This document shows, piece by piece, positions 9,992 to 22,400 of a stretch of 64,000 nucleotides of DNA. Source of the stretch: Leishmania mexicana MHOM/GT/2001/U1103 (lineage: Eukaryota; Euglenozoa; Kinetoplastea; Trypanosomatida; Trypanosomatidae); contig NC_018336.1 in the NCBI RefSeq assembly GCF_000234665.1, positions 413,069 through 477,068 on the forward strand, read 5' to 3'. The notes under the pieces were generated by a model. It did no database searches. It had not been told where the DNA came from and saw only the letters and a program-made list of their open reading frames with translations. The translations under genes and the position numbers were made by a program. Position 1 is the first letter of the stretch. Each line of letters begins with the position of its first letter.

Positions 9992-12656
9992 AAGCACAGA
10001 AGAAAAAGACCAGCATGCGTGCTCGCGCTAGCGGAAGGGATAGAGTAAACATGCGTTAGGAGGGGGCGTGTAAGTCTGGCAAGAGACTCTAGTTTAGTTT
10101 TTGTTTGTATCTTCTCGCCTTTTGGCATTGCCTTCACACTCGCCCTCCCTCCTATCTAAACATCACTGTAAACCAAGCTCCAACAAACTACCTCACCACA
10201 CGTTTTTTTTCCTTTTCCTTGAGCTCCCCTCTCCCCCCTCCCCTCTCCCACGCATACACACACACAGACATCTTTTCGCTGCTCCCGCGTCAACTCCTCT
10301 CCCCATCACTCTCGCCTTACAACGAGGGCGCACCTTCTTGCCGCCGTGATACTTGGCAACGGAGAAGGAACGCAAAAAAAAAAAGAAAGAAAGAGAGGAA
10401 GCAGGCGGGACACCTCATCGAAGTATTTAACAAGCGAAAAAAAAAATTAGAACACTGAAAGAAGCAATGCGACCGTAGAACACTTACGCTCTCTCGCTCT
10501 CTCCCCGTGTTTGTGAGCCCATGTAAAACAGCAATGCTATCTCATTCCCACCCTCGTCTGTTTTTACTTTGTTATCTACGCCGACGACCATTACCATTTA
10601 CCCTTTCGAGACCGCTGCCCTTTTGTTGTTGTTGTTCACTTTCTCTTCACAACTACCCTCTACACTTGGCATTCTCCTTTCCTCCTTGCTCGCAATGTGT
10701 GCGTGTGTTCTTGTTTCCAAGTTTCGTCCTTTTTTCTCTGTTCTTCTTCCCTGTGTATGTGTGTGTGTGCGTCTGTGTGCTGCTGCTGTAGTTATTGGAT
10801 GTGACGGTGTTTCGAGTCGTGTCTGCGTGTACGTGTACGTGTGTTTTGTTTGGTCATTGTTTCTCCGTTCGCTCGTACTTTATCTCGCGCGTGTGTGTCT
10901 GTGTGTGTGTGTGTGTGTTTGCCGGAATTCTTTTTTCTTTGTTCTTCTTATGCTCCATTCCCCTTCCCCCTCCTCTTTTTTTTTGCTGAGTTATTTGTTG
11001 ATCTCGCCCCCGCTGTTCAATTTTCATCGCTCACGTTTTTATCTTGTGTTGTGATCCTCCCCGTTTTCCCCGGCTCTGCTTCGGTGTGGTCTTTTGTTGT
11101 TGTGTTTTGATTCACTTTTTCGCCGTCGAACACGCTCCACCGTCTCCGGCGAAGGAAACCGCGAGAACGAGCAAGGGAAAGTATTGCGTGCAACGACAAT
11201 GCGGGTGGAAACAAAACAAAGCGACCGAAAGGCGCGCAAGCCATTTTTTTTTTGTTTGTTTTCTTGGCATGGAAGCTCTTTGGTGATTTGGTGATTTTTT
11301 GTGTTGTTTTTGCCTTTTGTGCTGTCGTTTGCCGTCATCTTTGGTGCATCGGTGAGGATGTGCCGGTGTGTGCGATAATGTGTATTCCTCGTCGTTTTGG
11401 GTGTTTTCTCTCTCTCTTCTTTTTCCTCTCCCTCTCCCTCGTTGTTGACAACAACAAGGAAAAAAAAGAAAAGGGAACGCGCGTGTGCGCATGTGAGTGC
11501 TTCCCGATATGGGCACGACGTACGCGCAAATCAACGCCGCTCTTGCTACCCCCATTGGCAAACCCGCATGCACAGAGACGTGCACGCACGCACCGTCTCT
11601 CGTGCTCTCACTTGGCTACGACGAATCGGGAATAGCAGCGACAAACATGGGCATTGATGGTGAGCAGGGAAGGGGTGTCTCCTGTGCGATCTTTGTGAGG
11701 CATAAAGAGGAAGAAAGGACGACTCGATATGCGCTTGAGGCAGGTAGTTCTTTTTTTTCACCCTTCAAGGGCTCATTCAACGCCACCGGACGCTGAGGAA
11801 TGCAGGCACGTCTCTCAACCTTGTACGCACGTTCAGCCCCATACGTGCGTGCACCGTCAGAACTGAGAAACACCAAAAAAAAAGAAAAGGTTGAACCAGC
11901 AGAGAGCGACTGACAGAACAAGAAAAGTATTTCTTTTCTTCTGTCTGTTTCTGGCTAATTGTGCGTCTCTGTGACGGGAGGAAAATGACAAAGACTCTCC
12001 TGCTGGTCATGAAGATTATGGCAGTGGGTGTTATTGCCCATGCAGCGCCTCCTCTGTTGTCCAGCAGCACGGCCGGAGGGTGCATGTAACTGTGTACCGT
12101 TGTTGCCCCCCAATGTGTTTGGTGCGCGTGGGAGTTGGGGATACGGGGACAGAGAGATGAGGGTGGAGAGGTGGTGGTGAAGCGAAGGACAAGGTGCAAA
12201 GGAACGTATGCGCAAGCCGTGTTGTGCACAATGGAAGGGAGTGGAGGGAAAGAGAGACGCTGGCGTGACTCTGCTGCTTGCAAAGATGCGTTGATTCGGT
12301 CTCTCCCTCCCTCTCCTCCTCATCCGCTCTTTTTTCACCTCCGCACTGCTACCACCATCATCGCCACCAGGGCCGTCCTCACCTCGTCTCCCTCAGCGCA
12401 CACACACACACAGATAGGCGCCCCGAATACACAAGTGTTTACTTCTCTTTTATCGCGATGTCTACTATACGAAGAGACAACAGCTCACACACACCGTCCC
12501 CCCTCCCTCCCCTCCCCTCTCGCGATGGCCCGAGGACCATATAAGCAACGCAACAACAAAAAGAGGTAGGGGCGAGTAGAGGAAAAGAAGGAACACACAA
12601 CAGTAGCACGAGCGTGACCTCTTCGCTCTTTTTTTTATTTTTATTATTTTACATGC

Positions 12657-12682
12657 GTGTGTGTGTGTGTGTGTGTGTGTGT
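12657..12682. repeat. (GT)n microsatellite
   Basis: Thirteen uninterrupted GT dinucleotides. Confidence 0.9.
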
Positions 12683-13879
12683 TTGTTTTGCCTGCGCATT
12701 TTTCTTTGTTTTTTTTCTCTCTCTGTTTACAACGCTGGTGGTGCGAGTCCGCGTGCGTCGTTTCGTAGTCCCCACAACGACCAAAAAAAAATCCGTCAAC
12801 CGTCTATTTTCTTTTGCAACTGTGTCACGACACCTTTACCCATTTCTCCTTCCTCGAGCGCTCTTCATGTTGCCCTTCTCGTTCTTTCCCCCCTCTCTCT
12901 CCCTTGTCGTTGAAGCTACCTTATGCGGTGCGTGCGTGCGTGTGTGTGTATGTGTATGTGTATGCATTCTCGTGTGACTTTCTCCCCTCCCTCCCTCCCT
13001 CCCCTTTTTATACAGATGCCCTTTTTTTTGTTTTTTTTCGAGTCCCCTTTTTCTCGCTTATTTTGTGTGCGTTGTGGGTACTGTTCTGCTTGCCTGTATG
13101 TCTGCCTCTCCCTCCCTCCCGCCACCCTCCCTGCGCGATCTGTGCGTGTGTGTGTGTGTATGTGTGTCTGTGTGTCTGCTCGGTGCGGCGTTTTTTCTTT
13201 GTTTGTTTCGTTGTTTGTGTTGTTCTAGGTGTGTCCTTTGGTTTTTCTTTGATGATGCACCGCCACTCTCCTCTTCCCTATCTCTCTTCTTGTTACACTG
13301 GTCTCCCCTCTCCCCCCCCCGCCTGCTTCCCGTGGAAAGCGGCGCCGTGCAGTCTGAGTGTGTACGTGTGCCCACCTCCTCAAGAGGGGGAACGGCTGTT
13401 TTTTTTTTTTAGCCACACGCAGACGGGCACACACGCACACACGCAGAGAGAGTGGCGTGCACCAGAGGCCCAGAAGAACCGCATTCTGTGCCAAGCAAGA
13501 GAGAACAGAAAAAAAAAAGAGCACGACGCGAGTGGCGACGGAGAGGCTCGTCGCCGGTACAGCCGAGCCCCGCCATCGTTGTGCTGAGTCTCTTTTCGGT
13601 CTGCATCTCTCTTTTCTTTGACCGACTCATCTTGATGGTGCACTGGGCACCCCAACGGAGAGCAGAGCGTCCAAGAAGGTGGCGAAGCAGGTACGTGGCA
13701 CTGCCACACGATTCCGGCAATGAACAGACAAAACGCCTGATGTGGATAGAAGAGTGCAAGAGACATCGCTGCACGCAGGCGAGCCTGTGGGATGGAGTGA
13801 GAGGGGTCAAACGTAGGAACGAGGCGTACCTTTTTTTTTTGTGTGTGTGTGTGTGCGTTTTCACGGTGTCCATCTCCCT

Positions 13880-14350
13880 GCCGTACAGGAGGAGTCAAAC
13901 GCCACTCCAGCCCCGGCCCCCGTCACACGCTGCAGCGATGGAAGCTCCGTTATACAAGCAGAGCCCGGCATCGAATTCTACCCACCACCACCCGGCTCGC
14001 CGGTCGCCTCACAGCCGCTCCCCCACCATGCCGGTTGTCACCCCTGGTGCACACCCCTCGGGGTGGCTCAGGCGCCCCACATTAGTAGATAGCGAGAGAC
14101 TGGTTAGGTGCATTGGGTCGCGCTGACACTCTGCCCATCATTTGGATGGCGCAAGCGTGTGCACTGTCGCGGGTCGCTCTGACGCAACCCCACCCAGGGC
14201 CTCACTGCCGACATCAGCAGCGATGCATCGCCCTAACCTCGCCCCGTCGTAGGCACTTGGCCCTGGTACCACCAGAGGTGGTTCGGCATTCGTCAGGGAC
14301 GGAAGTGCTGACTGGCTTCCTCCCACACAAGGTGGGTGCGCAGGAACCCT
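13880..14350 (+). mobile_element. Candidate highly decayed SIDER retroposon
   Basis: The composition here (balanced, GC-rich, few homopolymers) contrasts with the simple sequence on both sides. The part at about 14225-14300 can be aligned by eye with the reverse complement of the clearer SIDER at 17960-18750, around the shared core GGCACT(T/G)GGCCCTG(G/A)TACC. The rest is too diverged to align by eye, so the boundaries are guesses. Confidence 0.35.
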
Positions 14351-15085
14351 TGAGATATCACGCTTCGAGGTTTGCCCCCTCTCCTCGTCATCGGGGGACG
14401 CAGCGGCACAGAAACGAAAAAAAAGAAAGGAGACTAAAAGGAGCAGAAGGGGAAGAGCCGCACCGCGCACCCTACGAAAACTTTGGTGCGTACGCCAAGA
14501 CTACAAGCCGAAGAAGGAACGGAAGAAAGACGTTGGCACAGGAAAGTCCATCGCCAAGGAAAACAACTAAAGATAACAATAAAAACGGGAGGCCGAAGCG
14601 CAGCAGCAAGGCCCAAAGGATACCAGAGAGGAAGATAGCAGTGGCGAGGTGAGCGCGAGTGGGGGCCGCCCAAACACTTCGCTAGTGGAGAAGAGGCAAA
14701 AGAAAGTCGTCTAGCACAGGCGGCACTGTGGTATTGCCGTAACCGACAAGTGGATGGGTGTGCGCGCATCTGTATGTGTATGTTACGGTCGCTGTACCAT
14801 GAAACACGCGCTTTGGCTAATCGCTTGAACACCACTCTTCGGGCTTCAGTTCCTCCTTTGCCTCCCAGCACCCACCCACACACACACACACACGCCCGCG
14901 ATTGCAGTCGCCACCGCGGGCCGATGACTTGTGTGCCGACGCATGCTCGTTTTCTTCCTCGTGCTTAATCTGAAGGCGATTCTATACGCTCCTAATCTCA
15001 GGTGGATGTCAAACGTAATCGTGCTTCTCCGTGTTGGTGCGCAGGTCAGCGCAGGCCGCGCAGACCCTCCATTTTTTGTTGTTGT

Positions 15086-15110
15086 TTGGCTTGGCTTGGC
15101 TTGGCTTGGC
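15086..15110. repeat. TTGGC pentanucleotide tandem repeat (5 copies)
   Basis: Five exact tandem copies of TTGGC within a pyrimidine- and T-rich stretch. No function is evident. Confidence 0.9.
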
Positions 15111-15617
15111 TCCCCCTCCTCCCTCCACCCCTCCTCCGGCTGCATGTGGGCATGTCTCAACGCTTCTGTTTTTTTTTTGTCTGTGAGGCATGTTTGACTT
15201 CACCTGTTCTTGATGTGCTCTGGCTCTCCCGACTGTTTTTTTTTTCTTTGTCCTGTTACTGTTTCTGTCTTGTGCGACAACAGGTACTTCTCAGGCGCAC
15301 GCTTTTGTTTCTTCCTTCGATTTGTTTCTTGTTTTTCCCCCGTTCTCTCGAGCAGGCAGCACTTCGGCTGCATATAATGAAGCGGAGCATGGATATAACC
15401 GCGCTCACACACACACACATACGCTTGCATGCCTACACTCTTGTACGTCGTTGGTGGATTTTTTTTCTACTCCTTTTTTCCCCCTTCTTTTGGGGAGGAG
15501 GGGGAGGGAGGGACATGGCTTTGTCAGCCCTTTTCTTTTCGTGTGTTTTCGGGGTTTCTTTGCTTCTCCTTCAGCGCTCTTACTCTCTTACTCTCTCTCC
15601 TCCTCCTCCCATCTATC

Positions 15618-15644
<27 letters not shown>
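15618..15644. repeat. (TG)n microsatellite
   Basis: Thirteen uninterrupted TG dinucleotides plus one base. Confidence 0.9.
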
Positions 15645-15648
<4 letters not shown>

Positions 15649-16590
15649 CATCTTTACTGTTCTCTTCTCCTCCTATTGTTGTTGTTGGGTTGGTTGGTTT
15701 TTCCTTGAATGTGTTTTGTTTTGCGTCCCCTCTGTGCTTGCTGTCATTATTCTTTTTTTTTCTCCCTTCTGGTTCTCCAGCATGCCCACCCACCCACTCA
15801 CTTCACTTGTCCCCCTGCCCCCACCCCACCCCACCACACGCACACGCACCGCCCGTCTACGTCTACGTCTACACCACCTCCTGTGTGATTTCCGGAATGA
15901 ATTCGACAAAGAATAACAGAAGAAAAAAAATGATCAGTATATATAATTCCTTTTTGTGTGTGTGTGTGTGCGTGTGCGTGTGCGTCCCCTCTTCTCCCCC
16001 TCCTCCCACACGCGCGCACACATCACCCTTTCCTGGAGCTGTTCAATCCTCAAGACAATGTGAAACGAAAACCAGTCTGTTTTTTGTTGTTGTTGTCGGT
16101 GTTATTCGAGAGAGGCCAATGTTCTCCGCGGCGGCAAAAGTCGCTTTCTCAATGAATCCATGTGTGCCCACGTACGTTGTTGTTCGTTGCTTCCGTCATG
16201 GTATCAGATACGCGCACGGCTTTCCAACGTGAGACATGCGACGATACAGAAGCAAGCTGGCTGAGGAGCACCTGCTCCGCCGCACACAGCGCAGCAACCA
16301 TCAAGGTCCAAAAAGACACCGTGCATATGGGTGGCAAAAGCCCCCTCCCCCACGCACTTCCCCTGTTGACTAAAGGAGCACAACATGTGCCCTCTCGCGC
16401 GGCGACATCTCCGCCCTCATCAACTTGAAATCATATTTTCGCTCTCCTCCCCCTTCGCCTACTTGCCGTGCTGCGGTTTCCTCGTGCGCGCTTACTCGCA
16501 TTCGCACACGCGCTCGCACACATTTTTTTTCGTTCCCAAGTCGGAGGAACCTCTCGCTCTGCTCACTGCAAACTCTGCATCTCGACCGCG

Positions 16591-16609
16591 TTTTATTTTT
16601 TTTTCGAAG
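16591..16609 (+). promoter_or_regulatory. Predicted polypyrimidine tract and spliced-leader acceptor
   Basis: A T-rich tract (16591-16605) is followed by the first AG at 16608-16609, 70 bases before the ATG at 16680. The intervening leader has no ATG. This matches the usual kinetoplastid trans-splicing arrangement; use of this AG is inferred. Confidence 0.55.
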
Positions 16610-16679
16610 GCTGTGTACGCCATTTTGCTTCCTACATCCCCGCAGCACTCTCTCACGCACACCTCCACTCCCCTCCACC

Positions 16680-17150
16680 ATGCCGTACGTGTCCAGCGCA
16701 TCAGCGATGATCGCTGGTCGCTCGCTTCTGCTGTCTCAGAGTCGCCTGGGATTCCACCGTGCTGCTCTTCTCGGCGGCGCTGCGGGGAATCTGCGTGTGT
16801 CTACTTGTCTATCGACGGCATCTTCGGCCACCAGCCGCGCACAGAGTAGTGCTCTCACCGTCTCCAAGCGTCAATACCTCGGATCCACGGTTCTCCCAAA
16901 CTTCGCAGCCCACTGCACTCAGATCGGCGCCTGCACGTCCCTCTCCACCATCCTCTATAGTCCCGTTGGCACTGCCATGATGATCGTGCTTGCTTACAAC
17001 GTCATTGTGATATGCTCCAAGCATGTAAACTACTCGCTGGAGATTACGGCGAAGGACTACGTGCAGGACCAGCAACTGCTGGTCATCATGCGCTACGGCA
17101 TTCTTAGCTGCATTCTTCTCGGGATGGAGGTTATGTTTATCGAGATTTGA
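16680..17150 (+). CDS. Small membrane protein, probably mitochondrial (hypothetical)
   Basis: A 156-residue protein. The first ~50 residues are rich in Ser, Ala, Arg and Leu with almost no acidic residues, as in a mitochondrial presequence. Two hydrophobic segments follow, at about 91-112 (from SPVGTAMMIVLAY) and 135-156, with the second running to the C-terminus. Between them is a short polar loop containing EITAKDYVQDQQ. I do not recognise the family; its size and topology fit a small inner-membrane subunit of a respiratory complex or ATP synthase, but that is only inference. The start is the first ATG after a good polypyrimidine tract/AG and has a CACC context. Confidence 0.75.
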   Translation: MPYVSSASAMIAGRSLLLSQSRLGFHRAALLGGAAGNLRVSTCLSTASSATSRAQSSALTVSKRQYLGSTVLPNFAAHCTQIGACTSLSTILYSPVGTAMMIVLAYNVIVICSKHVNYSLEITAKDYVQDQQLLVIMRYGILSCILLGMEVMFIEI

Positions 17151-17749
17151 CATGCTGCGCGGAGGGCATGCATACCTTTGAGCATGTAAGCCTGTGTCCC
17201 TGTTCAATTGTCTGTACCGGGCTTGGGCACGACGAAGCCGCGCGAAGCACTTGCCTCACCTTTTGTTCTCGCCTGTTTTCAGAAGGCGGGAAGGGCATCT
17301 CGTCTGCGGATGCGTGTTGCTGCTGTTTCCAGGCCATGCGGAATGTCGGACTGGAGTCCACAGCTCCCCGGCCCGGCGAGTGTGTGTGTCTCTTGGCAGT
17401 AAAAGAAGGGGAAATTCCGTCCTTATCCTCGTTATGCAGCCTACTCAGTGCCTCGCGTGTCCATGGGGCGTGGCGCGCAATCCGGGGTAGTCTAAAGCTG
17501 AGAAGATGCGCGCCGTACGATATCGGGCGGATCTGGAGAGATGAGAATGGCGCCCATCTGTTTGTTTTTTTTTCTCTTAGGAAACACACGGCACCGACGG
17601 ACTGGGAGAGGCCGACGCCGAAGAACGGGAAAAAAAATATATAACATGCATCCGTGCAGAAGCGGCACCGCACTGCCGCCTCTTCCCGTGGCCTTTTTTA
17701 TGTTCTGGTAGAAAACAAGTCCTTCCAGTTCGCGGGTGCGCCGTCGTTA

Positions 17750-17815
17750 TTATACACACATATATATAGTTATATACATACATATAGTTCTATATATATA
17801 TATGTATAATATGTG
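17750..17815. repeat. AT-rich microsatellite cluster (TA/CA)
   Basis: A 66-base stretch of TA alternation with interspersed ACACA and ATACAT, markedly AT-rich in a GC-rich neighbourhood. Confidence 0.85.
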
Positions 17816-17959
17816 TACTGTTTTCGTTTGGCTGAGGTCTTGTATCAGTGTTTCTGATTTGTGTCGTAGCGTTTGTTTGGTCGGTTCTTCCCCCCCCCCC
17901 CCTCCCTAGCATGCACGTTTAAGAAGTACCTCTCCTCTGTCTCCGTGTAGGTATTGTTT

Positions 17960-18750
17960 GCCCATGATGGTGCCAGCCACCGCACCACGGTATCAGGGCC
18001 CAGTGCCCCCACTCGGTGGGGAGCCCAAGAGCCTGCATCCTGTCCTCGGGTGCGGGTGCGAACTCTTGGTGCCAGCGGACAACTCAGTGCTGACGCGGTG
18101 CGGGAGAGACGTGCGGTCATGATCACGTTTGCATCAGCTCACCACGCATCGTGTCGACGACTCAGCACGTAGTGGAAGAAGCGATCCGCACCGATCACCC
18201 CCACCCCATAGCACACGCATGCAAGACACCGCGGCACCTGCTGCATCTGACCGGGTGGGCCGATGAGGCGCAGATGCCGGAAGCATGGTGAGAGCACACT
18301 CGAGTGGCACCACCGAGTCCACCAGACTCCCATGCGGAGAGTCTCCACGCCATATTGCGGGATGCCGCGGCTTGAAGCGACTGAGAGAGCGAGGCAAGGC
18401 ACACGGGCAAGGCGCGCAGGATCTCAGCAGGCCCTGACCTGAGGCTGGCCGACATCCTCTCTGAGCTCACCCGGCATGCGAGTGCCCACCCCCCCACGCC
18501 TACCACCCGCATGGCAGGCGTCACTGCCTGTGCCCTCGAGCAGCACCCTGGACGCAGCCCGCTTTGGATCGATGCGTGCAGCCCAACCGGGTCTCCGTCT
18601 GGCGCTGGTCGCGCAGCACGTGCCCCAAGAAGGGATGCAAAGAGCCCGTTCGGGGCATGGCCCCGGTGCAAGGGCAGGACGGCTCAGCCTAGAGGACGAG
18701 GGGATGTAGCCGCAGTGTTACAGGGGTGGATGAGCTGTGGTTGTGTATGC
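17960..18750 (-). mobile_element. SIDER-type short degenerate retroposon
   Basis: Read on the minus strand from 18750, this begins GCATACACAACCACAGCTCATC and shares long, nearly identical blocks with the + strand element at 59141, including CCTCTAGG(C/T)(C/T)GAGCCGTCCTGCCC and GCGTCCAGGGTGCTGCTCGAGGG written here only in part. Two such dispersed non-coding copies of about 0.4-0.8 kb between genes fit the SIDER families known from Leishmania 3' UTRs. The minus-strand open frame inside it is not a gene. The far end, near 17960, is set only by the change back to simple sequence. Assignment to SIDER1 or SIDER2 needs a consensus comparison. Confidence 0.7.
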
Positions 18751-18830
18751 GCATAGCTGTTGGCTTGTTTACAGCGGAATAACACGCTGAAATTATTTAA
18801 AAAGAACGTTATCCCATCGTCATTTGCGTC

Positions 18831-18880
18831 TGTGCGTGCGTGTGTGTGTTTGTGTGTGTGTGTGTGTTTGCGTGTGTGTA
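18831..18880. repeat. Imperfect (GT)n microsatellite
   Basis: GT alternation interrupted by TTTG and GCG units, abutting the 5' side of the minus-strand SIDER. Confidence 0.85.
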
Positions 18881-19451
18881 CCGATCCGATGCGCATCTTC
18901 TAGGACAGAGGAGAGGTACATAGAGCGACGAAGAGAAGTCGGAATGCCGCGTCTATTCCCCACACTCACGCACAGGCCCAGCAACCCCCTCCCTTCCGTC
19001 TCAGCTTTGTACGTTGAGCACCACACAGAACGAGAAAACAGAAGACCACTCACACTATGTGGCGGATTGGCAGCGTGGTGCGTGTCTGCTCTCCCCGCTC
19101 CAGAGATGGGGCATGGGAATTTTACGAGGAGTGGCATGTCGTCCTCATCGGTCACTTTGCGCCGGCGTCGGGCCCCACCCCACTCCCTATTACACCCTTT
19201 GACGACCTCATCCACCCCCCCCGCTCGAGAGCAGAGGGGTTGCCCTCGAATTCCTCTCTCTGCTGCTTCTCACCGTCACTCTACGCCATGCAACCCTGAT
19301 GTACTGGATGTTACACCTCTCTCACCCCTTCCTCTTGACCGTCCTTCTATCGCCCTGCACATGAAGGCTACCCAGCGCTGTACACCACGTCGCACACCGC
19401 CACCCACGTGCCTACATCGCGCGGACAGATTGACTAGATTCAGTTCGCGCC

Positions 19452-22400
19452 ATGTCGTCCGAAGACTACGAAGAGAGCAGCGTCGCCTCTGATCCTGAGC
19501 GTGAAGCGAATGATGATGCCGAGGCAGAAGACGCCGAATCAGCGTCCGACTCCGCAGAGGAGCTGAAGCCGCGATTCCTACACTCCCCCGACAGGGAGGC
19601 GGTGGAAGAGGAAGAAGAGGAGGAAGAGGAGGACTACGACGCGCTCAACGACGCACCCGCGCCAAAACCGCTCCCAAAGACGATCAGTCTGATGCTGCCT
19701 CGGAAAGCGTCAGCGGGAGCGGCGTGCGAGCCAACGCGCGTGCACGTGTACCTGACACGTGGCATGATTGGTCGACCTCTGGAACGAGGTGCCCATAGCA
19801 CGGACAGCGACGGCGATGGGAAAGATGAGGAGAGCGCTGCCTCGCCAGTCGCTCCACAGGCAGCGGCAGTAGGGAGAGGTGGCGCCGACGATGCCGACGA
19901 AGGAGAAGATGAAGTGAGCAGTGCCGCCGCTACATTGCAGGGCTGCTGCGCAGTCCACCACCACTACGAGACCGACTACGCGGCGCCCCTGGCAGCACTG
20001 CGGCGTCGTCTCATCCTTCGGCACCTTCATGGTAACCAAAAATGCCAGCAGCGCTTCCTGCTATCCGAACGCGCACGCGAGAAGCGGGCGCTTCAGTCAC
20101 CCCACGGCGGCGCAGCAGGTGAGGAGGGGGAAGGGAGCGGCGGCAGTGGGGAGGAAGAAGACGACGACAACACCGACCCACTCGAAACGGTGGTGTGGCC
20201 GTGGACAACCGTGCAGAAACCGCCGCCGTACTGGCTTCCAGCTCTTCTATCCAACGACATTCACACATTTCAGCGCGTTCTTCAGATCATGTACGGCTGG
20301 GTTATTGCCCCAGACCCGCACCCGTCCGACCAGCTGCAGCTCGACGCGGCTGGGCAACTTTGCATCGCGAAACCTGATACCAAGAAAGAAAGGGATGACG
20401 AGGACGGCGATAAGGCAGACTCTTTACTCGCCTCCGGCGTTTCTCCTGGCGTGAGCAGTAAGGAGACGAGCACCGACAGCGCGAATCTGGAGAGCCCGGC
20501 ACGCGCGCGGTGCACGTCGAAGAGCTTGCTCGGCGCCTTCAACGAGTGTGACGTCGACGGAGAGCAGCGCCACTCGGACGAGGAGTTGCCGAAGCAGCAG
20601 CACGACCTGGCATCACAGGATAGCACCGACTGCTCACGTGCGATGCTGAGCATTTGCACAGCACCGCCACCTGTCGCCGCACTGCCGTATTTCCCATTTG
20701 CCGAGTACGAGTTTTACATTGTGTTCGACGAGGCTAGTGAGGAGTGGCAACTTCTGGACACACACCCGCTCTTCGTGATGGCGGCCTGTCGGCGCCGACG
20801 AGGAGACCAGATGAGCCACAAAGGGGACCAGCCGGAGGCCGAGACGGGGGACGGCGCTGCCCTCGGCGGTGACGAGGAGACCGCGAGCGAGGCAGAGAGC
20901 GAAGGAGAGGAAGATGGCGAGGAAGAGGGCGAGGAAAAGGTGAAGGGCAGCTGTCACGTTCCACGGTACGCACTGGACACTATAGTCCCTGTTAGCCCCG
21001 TCATTCTGGCGGCGCTCTTCTCCCCTGCTGCGTTGCGGTGTTGTCTCCTACAGCCTCTTCAGACAGAGCCGCGCAATGAGGACGACTCCGATGAAGCGGA
21101 GGGCCATGACATGGACAGCGGCACGGCCGCTGCAGCGTCTCTGCGAAGTGTCTCTCCTCACGCTGTGCTGCGAACCTTTGACCAAGCCTGGCTGTCTGTG
21201 GACATGTTAGTTGCTCTCCCCATTTTGGCGACCATCTGCCGCACCCGGCAACGTGTCCTGCAGCAGGATGCACTGCGAATCCCCTACACACTCGGCAATT
21301 TGTGGATCGATGTGAACCCCCTCTATGCGCTGCCCGCCTTCGCCGACGTCGACAATGCTGCCGGGGTCGATGGGGTGCCTCTCTGGAGAGCGCCGCCGGG
21401 GCAGCACCCGGAAGACGACGACGGGGACAGCGATAGTGGCGAGGTTTCGGCAGCGGGGAGCACGATGAGGGTGGCAGAACTGTACTCCCCACACCGGTGG
21501 GGCACCGCACTGGACAGCATCGCTGACCCGGGCCAGTACGGCCGCCTGGTGTTGAGCGCTCTGTTAGATGCCGGCCTGCTCCCTACGCGGCCGGTAGAGC
21601 TGGCGATCTTCCATCACCTCAGTCTCTTGCGCCTGACGCTGTGGTGGTGGATGCGGTTGCCCCCGAAGCTGATTCAGAAGTGGGGTGTCGACGCAGTAGC
21701 CGATGAGCACGTCGCGGATGACAGTGCAGACGACAATGCCAGCACGGCGGAAATGTCTGACGAGGAGGCAGAGGACGAGGGCGTAACCGATGAGGAGCTG
21801 AACGAGATGACGGTCGACGATGTCACCGAGCTCCTCCTGCAGCGCATTGAGATGATGAACGACCGTGACGCCCGCTTGCGGAGGCTCCGCTTGCGCAAGT
21901 GGCGCCCAACGGTGGTGTTTGCACCGCTTCTTCAGCGTGTCCTGCTGGAACTGCAGAGACGCCTCGATCGCATGAGTACCGTGGACGCGCACCGCGTACC
22001 ATTAGCCCCGTCGAAGTACACGCTGCAGGAGAGCGTGGCGCGCACGTACGTCGCAGAGCGACTTGAGAGCGGGCATCCGCACCAGGACCCTCTCGTGACC
22101 GCCGCTTTTGTTGGTATCGCCGGTCGCGTCCCTGCTGCTACTCACGAAGCGTCGACTGCGCCTGTGGCAGTTGGAGCTGCACACGTTGCCGCCGTACGTC
22201 ATCAGCGGCTGTATCAGAGCGACCTCGTCCTCCTCCTGTTGGCCCTCACGACGACACCAACACCTCTGCCCTCGCGTGCCGCGACGTTCCTCTACGTCAG
22301 CAACCGATTCACCGCCGTTGTGGAGGAGAACGCCTGCGCGGCAGAAGAGAAGAATGTGATGGAGACAGAGAGCAACGACGTCGACGCCCACACCGCACTT

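Larger units (their letters stand above)
8041..16679. other. Long gene-free region (8.6 kb) between the PUF gene and the next CDS
   Basis: No convincing gene on either strand. The open frames are translations of CT-, GT-, CA- and A-rich simple sequence. Contents include (TA)n at 8697-8714, a GAGAGG run at about 9141-9173, a perfect 9-bp hairpin at 9969-9991, (GT)n at 12657-12682, five TTGGC copies at 15086-15110, (TG)n at 15618-15644, and a segment near 13880-14350 of different texture that may be a decayed SIDER. It probably holds the 3' UTR of the PUF mRNA and the 5' region of the next gene. An untranslated RNA cannot be excluded. Confidence 0.6.
17151..19451. other. Intergenic / UTR region containing a SIDER
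   Basis: Includes an AT-rich microsatellite block at about 17750-17815, a poly-C run near 17891-17902, a SIDER-type retroposon at about 17960-18750 on the minus strand, and (GT)n at about 18831-18880. The rest, from 18890 to 19451, is pyrimidine-rich leader of the next gene. No gene is supported. Confidence 0.6.

Noticed and set aside
13452..14126. 224-codon + strand frame
   Set aside because: It mixes T-run and GT-repeat translations with part of a possible decayed SIDER, and no conserved segment is recognisable.
18195..18671. 158-codon open frame on the minus strand
   Set aside because: It lies wholly within the SIDER-type element; a related peptide appears in the + strand copy at 59194 because the DNA is homologous, not because a protein is conserved.
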